Source: Alphaproteobacteria bacterium
Lineage (GTDB): Bacteria > Pseudomonadota > Alphaproteobacteria > JAUHZC01
Direction of reading: 5' to 3'
Assembly (NCBI GenBank): GCA_030425805.1
Contig: JAUHZC010000005.1
Coordinates: forward strand, 41,013-105,012
Length of the DNA stretch: 64,000 nt
Both the position numbers and the translations under genes were made by a program. The stretch's first letter is position 1. The number at the start of each line of letters is the position of its first letter. The notes beneath the pieces were generated by a model that was given only the letters and a program-made list of their open reading frames with translations, did no database searches and was not told the origin of the DNA. Positions 44,224 to 53,117 of this stretch are shown here, piece by piece.

Positions 44224-45540
44224 ATGTTTCAAAAAGCCGTTTCTGTATTTGATCGAATTTTGCGGCGATATACGCCAGACCCATATGTTTTAGCTCTTCT
44301 TTTGACTTTTACTTTATTTGTAATTGGGGTCAGTTATACACCAACGTCTGCAACACAGATGATTACCTATTGGGGAGAGGGGTTTTGGACTCTCATTCCC
44401 TTTACATTCCAAATGGTTATGGTGCTGTTTTCGGGGTATATGGTTGCTTTAACGCCTTTCGTAAATCGAAAATTAACATCTGTTGCGATGATGGCAGACA
44501 CATCCCAGCAAGCAATTGTTCTCATTACCTTTACATCTTTGATAGCGTCCTTCCTGAACTGGGGGCTTGGTCTGGTTGTTGGAGGGCTTCTATGCCAGAA
44601 AATGCGCGAGAGATTTCCTAAAGGAAACTATCGCTTGATGGTGGCTTCAAGTTACAGTGGCTTCCTTGTTTGGCATGGTGGCCTGTCAGCTTCAATTCCT
44701 CTTGTTCTTGCAACGGAAGGAAACTTCTCACAAAGCCTTGTCGGGGGTCTTATTCCCGTTTCTGAGACATTATTGTCCCCTTTGAATATTGCGGCTGTTA
44801 TGGGGCTTTTTATTCTCTTGCCAATTCTAAATCGTGCCTTGCATGAGCCTCTTACGGAAAAAGAGGAAGAGCCAAAAATTCTCCAGATTGACTATATGGA
44901 CGACTTTGAGCCTATTAAAGTTCCTGTTGATTGGTTGGAAAAGACGCCTATAGTCTCTTCTTTTATTGGTTTGGTGGGCGTCATTTTCGTGATCGTGCAG
45001 ATTTTTCGAAACAAATTCAATTTTGATCTTAATACAATCAATTTTATCTTTTTATTCCTCTCTATCATGCTTCATAAAACCCCAGCTTCTCTTATTCGAG
45101 CAATGCATCAAGCCGCAGGGAAAGTGGGGCCAGTTCTTTTGCAGTTTCCGTTTTATGCAGCTATTATGAGTATGATGCTGCACTCAGGCATTGGGAAAAT
45201 GGTCTCAGACTTCTTTGTCCTTATTGCAACACCAGGAACGTTTAACTTCTGGACTTTTATGAGTGCAGGCCTTGTGAACCTCTTCGTTCCCTCTGGGGGC
45301 GGGCAGTGGGCTGTGCAAAGCCCCATTGTTTTGGAAGGGGCTCGAGCACTAAACGTAGATTTTGCAAAAGCAGCACTGGCTGTTGCCTGGGGGGATGCAT
45401 GGACAAATATGCTTCAGCCTTTCTGGGCTTTGCCATTACTATCGATCGCAGGTCTTCAGCTGCGAGATATTATGGGGTATTGCCTCACAATCCTCATTGT
45501 GTCAGGTGTTTTTCTGGGTGCTCTTTTCTTATTTTTTTAG
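44224..45540 (+). CDS. Short-chain fatty acid transporter, AtoE family
   Basis: A 438-residue inner-membrane permease with about twelve hydrophobic segments. Family features include the N-terminal RRYTPDPYVLALLLTF, the SFLNWGLGLVVGG helix, the SGFLVWHGGLSASIPL region and the late NLFVPSGGGQWAVQSPI motif. It probably imports butyrate or acetoacetate. GAGGAGG lies upstream of the ATG. The 3' end overlaps the convergent amino-acid permease gene by four bases. Confidence 0.88.
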   Translation: MFQKAVSVFDRILRRYTPDPYVLALLLTFTLFVIGVSYTPTSATQMITYWGEGFWTLIPFTFQMVMVLFSGYMVALTPFVNRKLTSVAMMADTSQQAIVLITFTSLIASFLNWGLGLVVGGLLCQKMRERFPKGNYRLMVASSYSGFLVWHGGLSASIPLVLATEGNFSQSLVGGLIPVSETLLSPLNIAAVMGLFILLPILNRALHEPLTEKEEEPKILQIDYMDDFEPIKVPVDWLEKTPIVSSFIGLVGVIFVIVQIFRNKFNFDLNTINFIFLFLSIMLHKTPASLIRAMHQAAGKVGPVLLQFPFYAAIMSMMLHSGIGKMVSDFFVLIATPGTFNFWTFMSAGLVNLFVPSGGGQWAVQSPIVLEGARALNVDFAKAALAVAWGDAWTNMLQPFWALPLLSIAGLQLRDIMGYCLTILIVSGVFLGALFLFF

Positions 45541-46691
45541 AATAAGGCATCTAGCAAGATTAGCATTGTTCCTGCAGCAAGTGTCAAAACACTCACCAGC
45601 TTTTTCTGTCCTTGAAAAATAGTAAATCCTGCAAGGCCTGGTATGATCATGGCATAAAGGGTTGAAGCAATACCTGCCCATTCAAGCCCTTTCAAAAAGA
45701 GACTTGGAATGGCAACAACAATCCCAAGAGGAATGAGGAGTGCGCTCCCTTGAAGGATAGTGATTTGCCCTTTGCCTTTAAACATGTTTTCTGCCAAGGC
45801 TTTAATACGATGTGTAAAGGCCCAACCAACACCAAGGAATGAAGTTGCAATTGCTGCAAATGAAAATAGATTTGTAAAGCTTTGGAAAAAGGGTGGATGG
45901 TTGAGCTGTTGGTCCATTATTGTGAGAAAAGTCTTTAGAGGATGAGGGCTGCTTGTCACATTTTCCTGTAAGCTGAGGTTATGAAAGATGCTCACAGTGG
46001 CAAGCATATCCCAGAAAATATATAGGCCAAGGGGAAGAAGGCTTCCCCAAAGAAGAAGTTGTCGCATTTCACGCTTATTCCTTGCACGTGCAATCACAGG
46101 CCCTAGAGCCACATGGTAGCCAAAGGCTGTCATAAAGATTACAAGAGCTTGAGGCCAGGTTTTGCTGGTTGTAGAGGCTTCAAAAAGGAGGGAGAATGCA
46201 GCTCCTTTCTCTTGAAATACAAAGCCCCCAAGAATTCCCAAGCAAACAATTTTACCTAAGAAGAGTGCAGCATTCCCTCGATCCCCAAGGCTTTTTGGGT
46301 TCAAGAGCATGAGGCTAAAAAGGACAAAGAAAACAAGCTTGATTTGAAAAAGAGGGAGGATGGGTAAGAGTGTATGAAGAACTTCTCCACCACCACAAAT
46401 GTAGGTAGCCATCAAGATAAGGCATAGGAAGAAAAAAGCAGCTTCTAATGCTTGCCGGGCAGCTCGTCCTAAGGTTCGCTCTACAGCTTCTCCTAAGATT
46501 TCCGTTTTGTAATGATTCATGAGGGAAACAATAGTACGTCCTGCAATGTAGCTGAGTATCCAAGCAAGAGAGAAGAGTGCCCAAGTCACTGGCGTACTGA
46601 ATTTGGCTCCAGCCATAGGAAGACCAAGCATGCCGGCGCCAATAGCCGTTCCAGGAATCAGGATGAAGGTATAAAGTTTTGATGAGGTCAT
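45537..46691 (-). CDS. Aromatic amino acid permease (HAAAP family, TyrP-like)
   Basis: A 384-residue transporter with about eleven membrane segments. The first helix has the family signature PGTAIGAGMLGLPMAG, where the unwound Gly-rich stretch binds substrate. It is most like tyrosine/tryptophan permeases of the hydroxy and aromatic amino acid permease family. Import of host aromatic amino acids would fit a host-dependent life. It ends in a four-base overlap with the convergent AtoE-type gene. Confidence 0.85.
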   Translation of the reverse strand: MTSSKLYTFILIPGTAIGAGMLGLPMAGAKFSTPVTWALFSLAWILSYIAGRTIVSLMNHYKTEILGEAVERTLGRAARQALEAAFFFLCLILMATYICGGGEVLHTLLPILPLFQIKLVFFVLFSLMLLNPKSLGDRGNAALFLGKIVCLGILGGFVFQEKGAAFSLLFEASTTSKTWPQALVIFMTAFGYHVALGPVIARARNKREMRQLLLWGSLLPLGLYIFWDMLATVSIFHNLSLQENVTSSPHPLKTFLTIMDQQLNHPPFFQSFTNLFSFAAIATSFLGVGWAFTHRIKALAENMFKGKGQITILQGSALLIPLGIVVAIPSLFLKGLEWAGIASTLYAMIIPGLAGFTIFQGQKKLVSVLTLAAGTMLILLDALF

Positions 46692-46745
46692 GGTGATATC
46701 TCAATGTTGAAGTTGCTATTATAGAGAAAAATTTTTGTCTGGCTA

Positions 46746-47597
46746 CTACAGGGTGCTGCCCATAGCTTCCCAAGCTTGGAATTCTCCACAGATGCTATCA
46801 CTATCATCATCTTCTTCAGAAGGGCATGCGGGTAGTGATGCAGTTTCAGCTGCTACAGGGGGTTTTCCAAGTATGACCTCAAGAAAAGCGTCAAGACCGG
46901 GACTTGGAGGAGAGATTTCAGGATGAAAGGATACTGATGTAACAGTGCCCTTGCCATAGGAGCCTCTTACGGCGACGCGTTCGCCTGTTGGGAGGGTTGC
47001 AAGTGTTGGAAATTGAGGATCTTTTTTCCCCACTAAAGCACACCCTGCAATCATTTGGGCCGCAAAAGGTTTTCCATCTTTTCCACTGGGATGAATAGTG
47101 ACCTCCATACGTGTTGACTCTATCGGATGGCCTTCTTTATCCCACCCAAATGGTCCAATAGCTTCGTAAGTATAAAAATCTAATCCTGCTGTTACTTTTT
47201 CATGAGAAGTCCCTTCACACCATCGTCGAAGGTGAGAAAACCAATAAGTTCCTCCGCAAATTGTTAAGCAGTTGAGCCCCCCAGAAATTTTTGCTTTAAG
47301 GAGTTCAATCCCTACCGGTCCTATTGCTGTTTCAACTTCTCCAGCTTGGCACCCAGGAATAACAATATTGTCTGCATGAGCATAAGTAGCTCCTTCTCGA
47401 AGTTCTGCTTCTGTGACGCGTTTGACTACAGCGCCATATTTGCTTAAGAGACTTTCCAGGGGGGGGAGCAGCTTATGGTCGAACACCCCTTTTCCTGCAT
47501 AGAGTAAAGTGCGTTTCAATCCCGTCGCTGCCCTCGTGGCTGCACCATAAAGATTTTCAAAATTGAAAAGGAGGAAAAAAAAGAGGGCCTTCTTCAT
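46746..47597 (-). CDS. Exported protein with biotin-protein-ligase N-terminal-like (BPL_N) domain
   Basis: A 283-residue protein with a signal peptide (MKKALFFFLLFNFENLYGAA). The mature part has the BPL_N glutamine-amidotransferase-like fold: TLLYAGKGVFDHKLLPPLESLL, DNIVIPGCQAGE and the nucleophile-elbow-like CLTICGGTYWFS, and a late SFHPE. The cysteine in ICGG could be catalytic. No biotin-ligase catalytic domain follows; the tail is acidic (SEEDDDSDSICGE). GAGGATG precedes the ATG. Function unknown; export makes classical biotin metabolism unlikely. Confidence 0.7.
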   Translation of the reverse strand: MKKALFFFLLFNFENLYGAATRAATGLKRTLLYAGKGVFDHKLLPPLESLLSKYGAVVKRVTEAELREGATYAHADNIVIPGCQAGEVETAIGPVGIELLKAKISGGLNCLTICGGTYWFSHLRRWCEGTSHEKVTAGLDFYTYEAIGPFGWDKEGHPIESTRMEVTIHPSGKDGKPFAAQMIAGCALVGKKDPQFPTLATLPTGERVAVRGSYGKGTVTSVSFHPEISPPSPGLDAFLEVILGKPPVAAETASLPACPSEEDDDSDSICGEFQAWEAMGSTL

Positions 47598-47704
47598 GGA
47601 ACATCCTCATCTGATTTGGAATTTTTACTCTAAAAGAAAAATAAATGTTTCGTCAATAAGGTAATTATGGAAAAAAACAAAGCTGGATATTGAGAGTGCT
47701 TAAA

Positions 47705-48250
47705 ATGTTAAAGTTTTTGATTTTTTGTTCCTTTTTTATAGGATACAGTCTTTCCGGCTCTGATAAGCAAAAGGAAGGAAGTATGATGAATAGTTTTGCT
47801 CCTCTGCTCACGGGTATTAACCACGTGAATCTTGCTGTAGGGGATATGGATGTTTCATTTTCTTTTTATAAGGACGTAATGGGATTTACACCCTTATGCC
47901 GATCAGAAGGAAGTGCATATTTCTTGGTTGGGAAGCCAAATACACCAGGCTGTCTCTGGTTTTCCCTGGATTTAGATCGTGAGAAAAAGCGCCAACCTTC
48001 ACCATGCAATAGCCACATGGCGTTCTCCATATCGCCTGAGAACTTTGAAACAATGAAAGAGCGGCTTATCAAAGCTGGTGTACGTTCTTTTAAAGATAAT
48101 ACTTCTCCTGGGGAGTCCTTTTATTTTCTAGATCCTGATGGCCACAAACTTGAAATTCATACAGGGGATTGGCGGAGCCGCCTTAAATTTCGTAAGCAGG
48201 ATCCAGGAAAATGGAAGAATGTTGTTTGGTATAACACACCTGAAGAGTGA
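47705..48250 (+). CDS. FosA-like glutathione/thiol transferase (VOC fold), with possible leader
   Basis: The core matches fosfomycin-modifying FosA: LTGINHVNLAVGDMDVSFSFY with the first metal histidine, SHMAFSI with the second, and SFYFLDPDGHKLEIHTGDW with the metal glutamate and FosA signature. Such enzymes open the epoxide of fosfomycin with glutathione, though related substrates are possible. The ATG at 47705 (GAGAG upstream, 181 residues) gives a signal-like N-terminus. An internal ATG pair at 47783/47786 has the stronger AAGGAAGG site and would make a 155-residue cytosolic form. Both may be used. It overlaps the valS region only upstream of the valS start. Confidence 0.8.
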   Translation: MLKFLIFCSFFIGYSLSGSDKQKEGSMMNSFAPLLTGINHVNLAVGDMDVSFSFYKDVMGFTPLCRSEGSAYFLVGKPNTPGCLWFSLDLDREKKRQPSPCNSHMAFSISPENFETMKERLIKAGVRSFKDNTSPGESFYFLDPDGHKLEIHTGDWRSRLKFRKQDPGKWKNVVWYNTPEE

Positions 48251-48315
48251 CTAAACTTGCAGGTATAGCGGAAATTCAGTATAAATTGACGAGAGTTTGT
48301 ACACCGAAGGACACT

Positions 48316-50946
48316 ATGATGACCCAACCTGCTTCCCTTTCCCAAACCAAGGCTCGTTATGAGGCATGGCTAAAAGCAGGTGTGTTTTCAGTCCCAGTGC
48401 CTACAGATAAAAAACACCGTCCCAGCATTATGATGCCTCCTCCCAATGTCACAGGGAGTTTGCATATGGGTCACGCTTTAAATCTCACACTTCAGGACGT
48501 GCTGTACCGTTTTTTGCGGATGCAAGGTCATGAGGTGTTGTGGCAGCCTGGTATGGATCATGCCGGTATTGCAACTCAGATGGTTGTTGAACGCCAGCTA
48601 GAGAAGGAAGGATCTTCCCGTAAGGCATTAGGTCGGGAAGCTTTTGTTGAGCGTGTTTGGTCCTGGAAAGAAGAATCTGGTGGTCAAATCTTGGATCAGC
48701 AAAAGACATTAGGGGTTTGTGCAGATTGGGATCGGGCTCGATTTACAATGGATGAAGGGCTGTCTAAGGCTGTTCGGGAAGTTTTCGTCCGCCTTTTTGA
48801 TGAAGGGCTGATCTACAAAGATGAAAAGCTAGTGAACTGGGACACTGTTTTCCAAACAGCGATCTCAGATGTAGAAGTGAACAACGAAGTTCGCCAGGGA
48901 AAATTTTATTATTTCCGCTATCCTTTGGTGGACGCTCCTGATCGCTATCTTGTCATTGCAACGACGCGCCCAGAAACGATGTTTGGAGATGTGGCTGTTG
49001 CTGTGCATCCAGAGGATGAGCGCTATCAAGATCTTATAGGGAAGATGGTAAGGCTTCCTCTAACGGATCGGGAGATTCCAATTGTTGCAGATACGTACTG
49101 CGATCCTGAGAAAGGAACAGGAGCAGTAAAAATTACCCCTGCCCATGATTTTAATGACTTTGAAGTGGGGCAGCGTCATAGCTTAGAACGTATTACAGTC
49201 ATGGATCCCCAAGGCAAGCTTGCAGGGTCATTTGTACCAGAAGCCTTCCAAGGTCTAGCGCAGATGCCTGCTCGTGAAAAAATTATTGCCGCCCTTGAGG
49301 GCCTGGGCCTTTTAGAAAAAATTGAAGACAAAGAAATCACAGTGCCTCTCGGGGAGCGGTCTGGAGCCGTTGTGGAACCACGACTTACACCGCAGTGGTT
49401 TGTAAATATGAAACCTCTAGCAGAGAAAGCTCTTAAGGCTGTTGCCGATGGCGAGACAGTCTTTCTTCCTGAAAACTGGACAAAAGTTTATAATGATTGG
49501 CTAGAAAACATTGAGCCCTGGTGTATTTCCCGTCAACTTTGGTGGGGGCATCAGATCCCCATTTGGTATGGTCCAGACCAGACAGCTTTTGCTGCGCAAA
49601 GCCTGGAAGAAGCTTCAGAAAAGGCCAAAGCTCATTACGGCAAAACTGTTGAGCTTGTCCAAGAAGAAGATGTCCTTGATACATGGTTCTCTTCAGCTCT
49701 GTGGCCTTTTTCAACTCTTGGATGGCCAGAAAAAACACCTGAGCTAGATGTATTCTATCCGACTCATACCTTGATAACGGGCTTTGATATTATCTTTTTC
49801 TGGGTAGCACGGATGATTATGATGGGCCTTCACTTTACAGGAAAGGTTCCTTTCAAGACAGTCTATATTCATGCTCTTGTACTGGATGAAAAAGGACAGA
49901 AAATGTCTAAGTCCAAGGGGAATGCCCAAAACCCTCTTGATCTTATAGGAGAATATGGTCCTGATGCTCTTCGCTATGCTCTTGCCATTAACGCAACACC
50001 AGGACGTGATGTGCGTTTTTCCCCAGCCCAAGTTGAACAGGGGCGCAATTTTATCACAAAACTTCGAAATGCAGCCCGTTTTGTGACATTACAGCGGGAG
50101 AAAGCTGGGGAACAGCAAGCTTCTCAGACGCCGACTCATTTCTTGAATAAATGGATTTTGCAGGAGTGCAGTGCTTTAATTCCCTCTCTCACGAAGCAGA
50201 TGGAAGCTTACCGCTATGATCTTGCGCTCCAGGCCTTGCAACAGTTCACACGAGATCTTTTTTGTGACTGGTATTTGGAACTTACAAAGCCCCTGTTTGA
50301 GGAGTCTGCAGATCCAATGCTGAAAGCAGAAACCATTGGAACAATGGAGCAAGTTTTGCAAATTATTCTGCGCCTTTTCCATCCTTTTTGCCCTTTCGCA
50401 AGCGAGGAAATTTGGGAAGGTGTTTTTGAAGCCCAATTCTTGATTTATGAGAAGTGGCCAGAAGTTTTATCTGGTGCCTCTGATGATGAAAGTCAGCAGC
50501 TTGCGCAAGATCTAATAGCTTTGATTTCTGCAATTCGGACAGCACGTGGAGAGCTTTCTGTGCCTCCGAAGGCATTGGCCCCGCTCTATGCTTCAGCTGA
50601 TCATCCTTTGTTTGAGAAGGCAGGTCCGCTGCTTAAAAAATTAGCTAGGATTTCGGAAATTCATGTGACATCTGCTCCCGCTGGAGCTGCCCTTCAAGTT
50701 CAGGCGCTTGAACAAAATTTTGTAATTCCTCTTGAAGGACTTATTGATATTGGTGCAGAAAAGCAGCGCCTTGAAAAGGTGATTGCAAAAGCAGAGAAAG
50801 AGATCAAAGGACTTTCTGCAAAACTTTCTAATAAGACCTTTACTGAAAATGCACCAGCTGCAGTGATTGAGAAAAATACGACTCGTTTGGCAGAGGAGCA
50901 AGCTCGTTCTAAAGCTGCAGCTCAAGCATTGCAATCGCTCAGTTAG
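48316..50946 (+). CDS. valS: Valyl-tRNA synthetase
   Basis: Class I aminoacyl-tRNA synthetase charging tRNA-Val. The HIGH-type motif is in PPNVTGSLHMGHALN, the editing domain has RPETMFGDVAVAVHP, and the KMSKS loop is KGQKMSKSKGN. A C-terminal coiled coil (KQRLEKVIAKAEKEIKGL) is the tRNA arm. The ATG at 48316 with AAGGAC upstream gives 876 residues, shorter than the E. coli enzyme; the next codon is also ATG. A longer frame opening at 48247 inside the preceding gene is rejected. Confidence 0.96.
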   Translation: MMTQPASLSQTKARYEAWLKAGVFSVPVPTDKKHRPSIMMPPPNVTGSLHMGHALNLTLQDVLYRFLRMQGHEVLWQPGMDHAGIATQMVVERQLEKEGSSRKALGREAFVERVWSWKEESGGQILDQQKTLGVCADWDRARFTMDEGLSKAVREVFVRLFDEGLIYKDEKLVNWDTVFQTAISDVEVNNEVRQGKFYYFRYPLVDAPDRYLVIATTRPETMFGDVAVAVHPEDERYQDLIGKMVRLPLTDREIPIVADTYCDPEKGTGAVKITPAHDFNDFEVGQRHSLERITVMDPQGKLAGSFVPEAFQGLAQMPAREKIIAALEGLGLLEKIEDKEITVPLGERSGAVVEPRLTPQWFVNMKPLAEKALKAVADGETVFLPENWTKVYNDWLENIEPWCISRQLWWGHQIPIWYGPDQTAFAAQSLEEASEKAKAHYGKTVELVQEEDVLDTWFSSALWPFSTLGWPEKTPELDVFYPTHTLITGFDIIFFWVARMIMMGLHFTGKVPFKTVYIHALVLDEKGQKMSKSKGNAQNPLDLIGEYGPDALRYALAINATPGRDVRFSPAQVEQGRNFITKLRNAARFVTLQREKAGEQQASQTPTHFLNKWILQECSALIPSLTKQMEAYRYDLALQALQQFTRDLFCDWYLELTKPLFEESADPMLKAETIGTMEQVLQIILRLFHPFCPFASEEIWEGVFEAQFLIYEKWPEVLSGASDDESQQLAQDLIALISAIRTARGELSVPPKALAPLYASADHPLFEKAGPLLKKLARISEIHVTSAPAGAALQVQALEQNFVIPLEGLIDIGAEKQRLEKVIAKAEKEIKGLSAKLSNKTFTENAPAAVIEKNTTRLAEEQARSKAAAQALQSLS

Positions 50947-50955
50947 GAAGCACAG

Positions 50956-51996
50956 ATGAAAATTGACCGCCTCTCTCACCAAAAAGCAAAGGGTCTTGTC
51001 TACTGGGACTGTTTTGGGGGGACAGGATGGATTCATCTCAATCGCCCTGAGCGGTTGAATGCGTTGAACCATGACATGGTCCTGGCAATACGGGAGCTTC
51101 TCAAGGATTTTGCAGCTGATGATAGAATTTACCAAGTTGTCGTGACTGGGGAAGGTAGAGCTTTTTGCGCTGGCGGAGATATTCGGGAATTCTACTTCCA
51201 GAAACAGGCTGGTGCTTTTGCGGATATTCGTCAGTATTTTGTTGATGAATATCAGATGAGCTATGAGATTAAAACTTTTCCAAAACCCTATGTCAGCCTT
51301 CTTCATGGGGTGACAATGGGGGGTGGTATGGGTTTGAGCATCAATGGGAAGTATCGCATTGTGAAGCCGGATACAATTCTGGCAATGCCAGAGGCCCAAA
51401 TTGGTTTTTTTCCAGATGTAGGCGGGACATCCTTTATGAATGAATGCCCCCATGGATTAGGGCGGTATTACTCTCTTACGGGAGAAAGCTTTGCAGGCGC
51501 ACAGGCCCTTTATCTCGGGATTGCAACTCATTGTGTCGGGGGTGAGGAGTTTGCTTTGCTTGAAGCATCTCTTGTGGAAGATCAAAAAATCGATGAGGCT
51601 TTGACGGCTATCTCTCTTCAGGAACCCTCAACAGAACTTGAAGCCCTTATCCCTATTTCGGAAAGCTTACTCAAAGCACCAAGCTTAAAGGCTTATTTGG
51701 CAGGAGAACCAGATGAGACTTTGCTACAAAAAATGCAACCTAATGCGCCTCTTGCCCTTCATGTGATTTTTCAGCACCAAAAGGCATGTGAAGGTCTTGA
51801 TTTTATGACCATCATGGACCGTGAATTCTCTCTGAGTCAAAAATTTGTCCCTGATTCAGACTTTTCTGAAGGGGTGCGGGCTCAGCTTGTTGATAAGGAC
51901 AAAAAACCCCAATGGAATCCGTCAAACCTCTTTGACGTGAATTCAGAACAGGTTACTGCCTATTTGCAACCCGAAGAAAAAGGGTTGTGGGGGTAA
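50956..51996 (+). CDS. 3-hydroxyisobutyryl-CoA hydrolase-like protein (enoyl-CoA hydratase family)
   Basis: A 346-residue crotonase-fold protein. It has NRPERLNALN, the oxyanion-hole segments EGRAFCAGGDI and HGVTMGGGMGLS, and PEAQIGFFPDVGG, the pattern of 3-hydroxyisobutyryl-CoA hydrolase in valine breakdown. The extended C-terminal part agrees with that subfamily and is longer than in plain enoyl-CoA hydratases. It lies nine bases after valS on the same strand, so co-transcription is likely. Other valine-catabolism genes are not present in the window. Confidence 0.85.
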   Translation: MKIDRLSHQKAKGLVYWDCFGGTGWIHLNRPERLNALNHDMVLAIRELLKDFAADDRIYQVVVTGEGRAFCAGGDIREFYFQKQAGAFADIRQYFVDEYQMSYEIKTFPKPYVSLLHGVTMGGGMGLSINGKYRIVKPDTILAMPEAQIGFFPDVGGTSFMNECPHGLGRYYSLTGESFAGAQALYLGIATHCVGGEEFALLEASLVEDQKIDEALTAISLQEPSTELEALIPISESLLKAPSLKAYLAGEPDETLLQKMQPNAPLALHVIFQHQKACEGLDFMTIMDREFSLSQKFVPDSDFSEGVRAQLVDKDKKPQWNPSNLFDVNSEQVTAYLQPEEKGLWG

Positions 51997-52062
51997 TATT
52001 TTCGATATTGACAAACTTTTTTATGTCTTTCCATAATGCTAAAAAGACTGGAAAGTCATATA

Positions 52063-52998
52063 ATGAAAAATAAACAGGGATTTTTGTATCTAATTGTGTT
52101 GTTGTTTTCACACCCTGCTGTCGGAGCCTGGGCAGGAGATTGGTTTCCATGTTCTTCTGAGAGGGTTGATGCTTCATGCACGGAACAGGAAGAATGGGAC
52201 CCTTTTTTTGGTCTTTTGAAAGAACCTGAAAAACTGAAGCCTGAAGAGGAACCCGGACATATAGAGGACATTGATGCAACCTCTACATTTAAGGTGGGAC
52301 AGCATTATACCTGGATTGTTCCGGATAGTGTTCCTACAACCAGCTTTTTTGGCCGGATAAGACGTAAGGCAATACCAAAACAATATGCAGGGGAAATTAC
52401 CTGCCATGAAGTCGCCATGGATGCGAGGATATCCCCAACAGGTAATCCTGTTATGGGTGCATCTTGGGAAAAAGGTTTTGATTGGGAGTGTGTCATTCTT
52501 TTCCGAGAGAGGGCTACGGATGATGCTGGAGTCATATCTGGTATTCCCATGATTCGGGGGCGTCTTGATGAGGGGAGGCTTGAGCGGCTGAAAAATTATT
52601 TTGAGGGAGCTGTGAGGAGCCATGTCTTGCAGCCCTTTCGAATTACACCAGGTGAGGGAGAGAGGCCTTATGAGGCCATGTGGGGCGGCGATCCTTTTTT
52701 AACGGAAAGGGATTTTCGAGAAATTTCAAGTACTGTGTGTAGTCCTTGCCGAACCATTTTACGGTTGCCGTTTGCAGCTGCAGTTTTGCAAGAGGAAGGT
52801 AGCAACCCTCTTGATGCTTTTGATGACTTTAGCTTATCAGAAGGCAGGTTTTATTTTATGAAGAGCTTTTCCGCAAAACCCCTTGTGGATTTTCCAGAGA
52901 GAGGGATCCTAATGGGGGAAGTTATTGTGTGCCGGTGTGATATACACGGCTTACCACTCCCTGGAGAAAAGCCACTTTTGGCGGTTCCGCTAGGCTAA
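52063..52998 (+). CDS. Exported cysteine-containing protein of unknown function
   Basis: Not recognised. From the ATG at 52063 (GGAAAG upstream) a signal peptide precedes a probable cleavage near VGA-WA. The 311-residue product carries cysteines in pairs that could form disulfides (FPCSSERVDASC; VCSPCRT; VCRCD). The repeated PGEGERPYEAMW and PLPGEKPLLAVPLG segments suggest a beta-rich fold. An upstream in-frame ATG at 52036 adds only an unlikely extension. It lies between the HIBCH-like gene and dnaK. An AAAAATAGCTATTTTT palindrome follows at 53006-53021. Confidence 0.65.
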   Translation: MKNKQGFLYLIVLLFSHPAVGAWAGDWFPCSSERVDASCTEQEEWDPFFGLLKEPEKLKPEEEPGHIEDIDATSTFKVGQHYTWIVPDSVPTTSFFGRIRRKAIPKQYAGEITCHEVAMDARISPTGNPVMGASWEKGFDWECVILFRERATDDAGVISGIPMIRGRLDEGRLERLKNYFEGAVRSHVLQPFRITPGEGERPYEAMWGGDPFLTERDFREISSTVCSPCRTILRLPFAAAVLQEEGSNPLDAFDDFSLSEGRFYFMKSFSAKPLVDFPERGILMGEVIVCRCDIHGLPLPGEKPLLAVPLG

Positions 52999-53029
52999 AA
53001 AGCGCAAAAATAGCTATTTTTTCAAAGAA

Positions 53030-53056
53030 TTAGCAATTAAAGCCTTGAAGTGCTAA
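53030..53056. promoter_or_regulatory. Degenerate CIRCE operator (HrcA site) before dnaK
   Basis: TTAGCAATT (53030-53038), nine spacer bases, then AAGTGCTAA (53048-53056). The CIRCE consensus is TTAGCACTC-N9-GAGTGCTAA; the right half matches 8 of 9 and the left half keeps TTAGCA, with exact 9-9-9 geometry. It overlaps the -35 box of the dnaK promoter, where a bound repressor would block polymerase. hrcA itself is not in the window. Confidence 0.6.
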
Positions 53057-53073
53057 TCCATTTTTTTTATATT
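53044..53073 (+). promoter_or_regulatory. dnaK promoter, vegetative with heat-shock-like -35
   Basis: TTGAAG (53045-53050) and TATATT (53068-53073) are 17 bases apart, a good sigma-70-type pair. The -35 also reads CTTGAA (53044-53049), the heat-shock sigma consensus, but no matching heat-shock -10 (CCCCAT type) is at proper distance; CCATTTTT occurs only eight bases away. The ATG of dnaK follows 44 bases after the -10. Confidence 0.55.
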
Positions 53074-53117
53074 CTTTCTTAGAAGACGTATAAATCTTTT
53101 CAAGAAAGGACAAGACC

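Noticed and set aside
50641..51453. 270-codon minus-strand frame across valS and the HIBCH-like gene
   Set aside because: It is opposite two recognised genes and has no homology that I can see.
53044..53065. Complete heat-shock sigma promoter for dnaK
   Set aside because: CTTGAA is present, but the only CCAT-type box is eight bases away, far too close; the sigma-70-type reading fits better.
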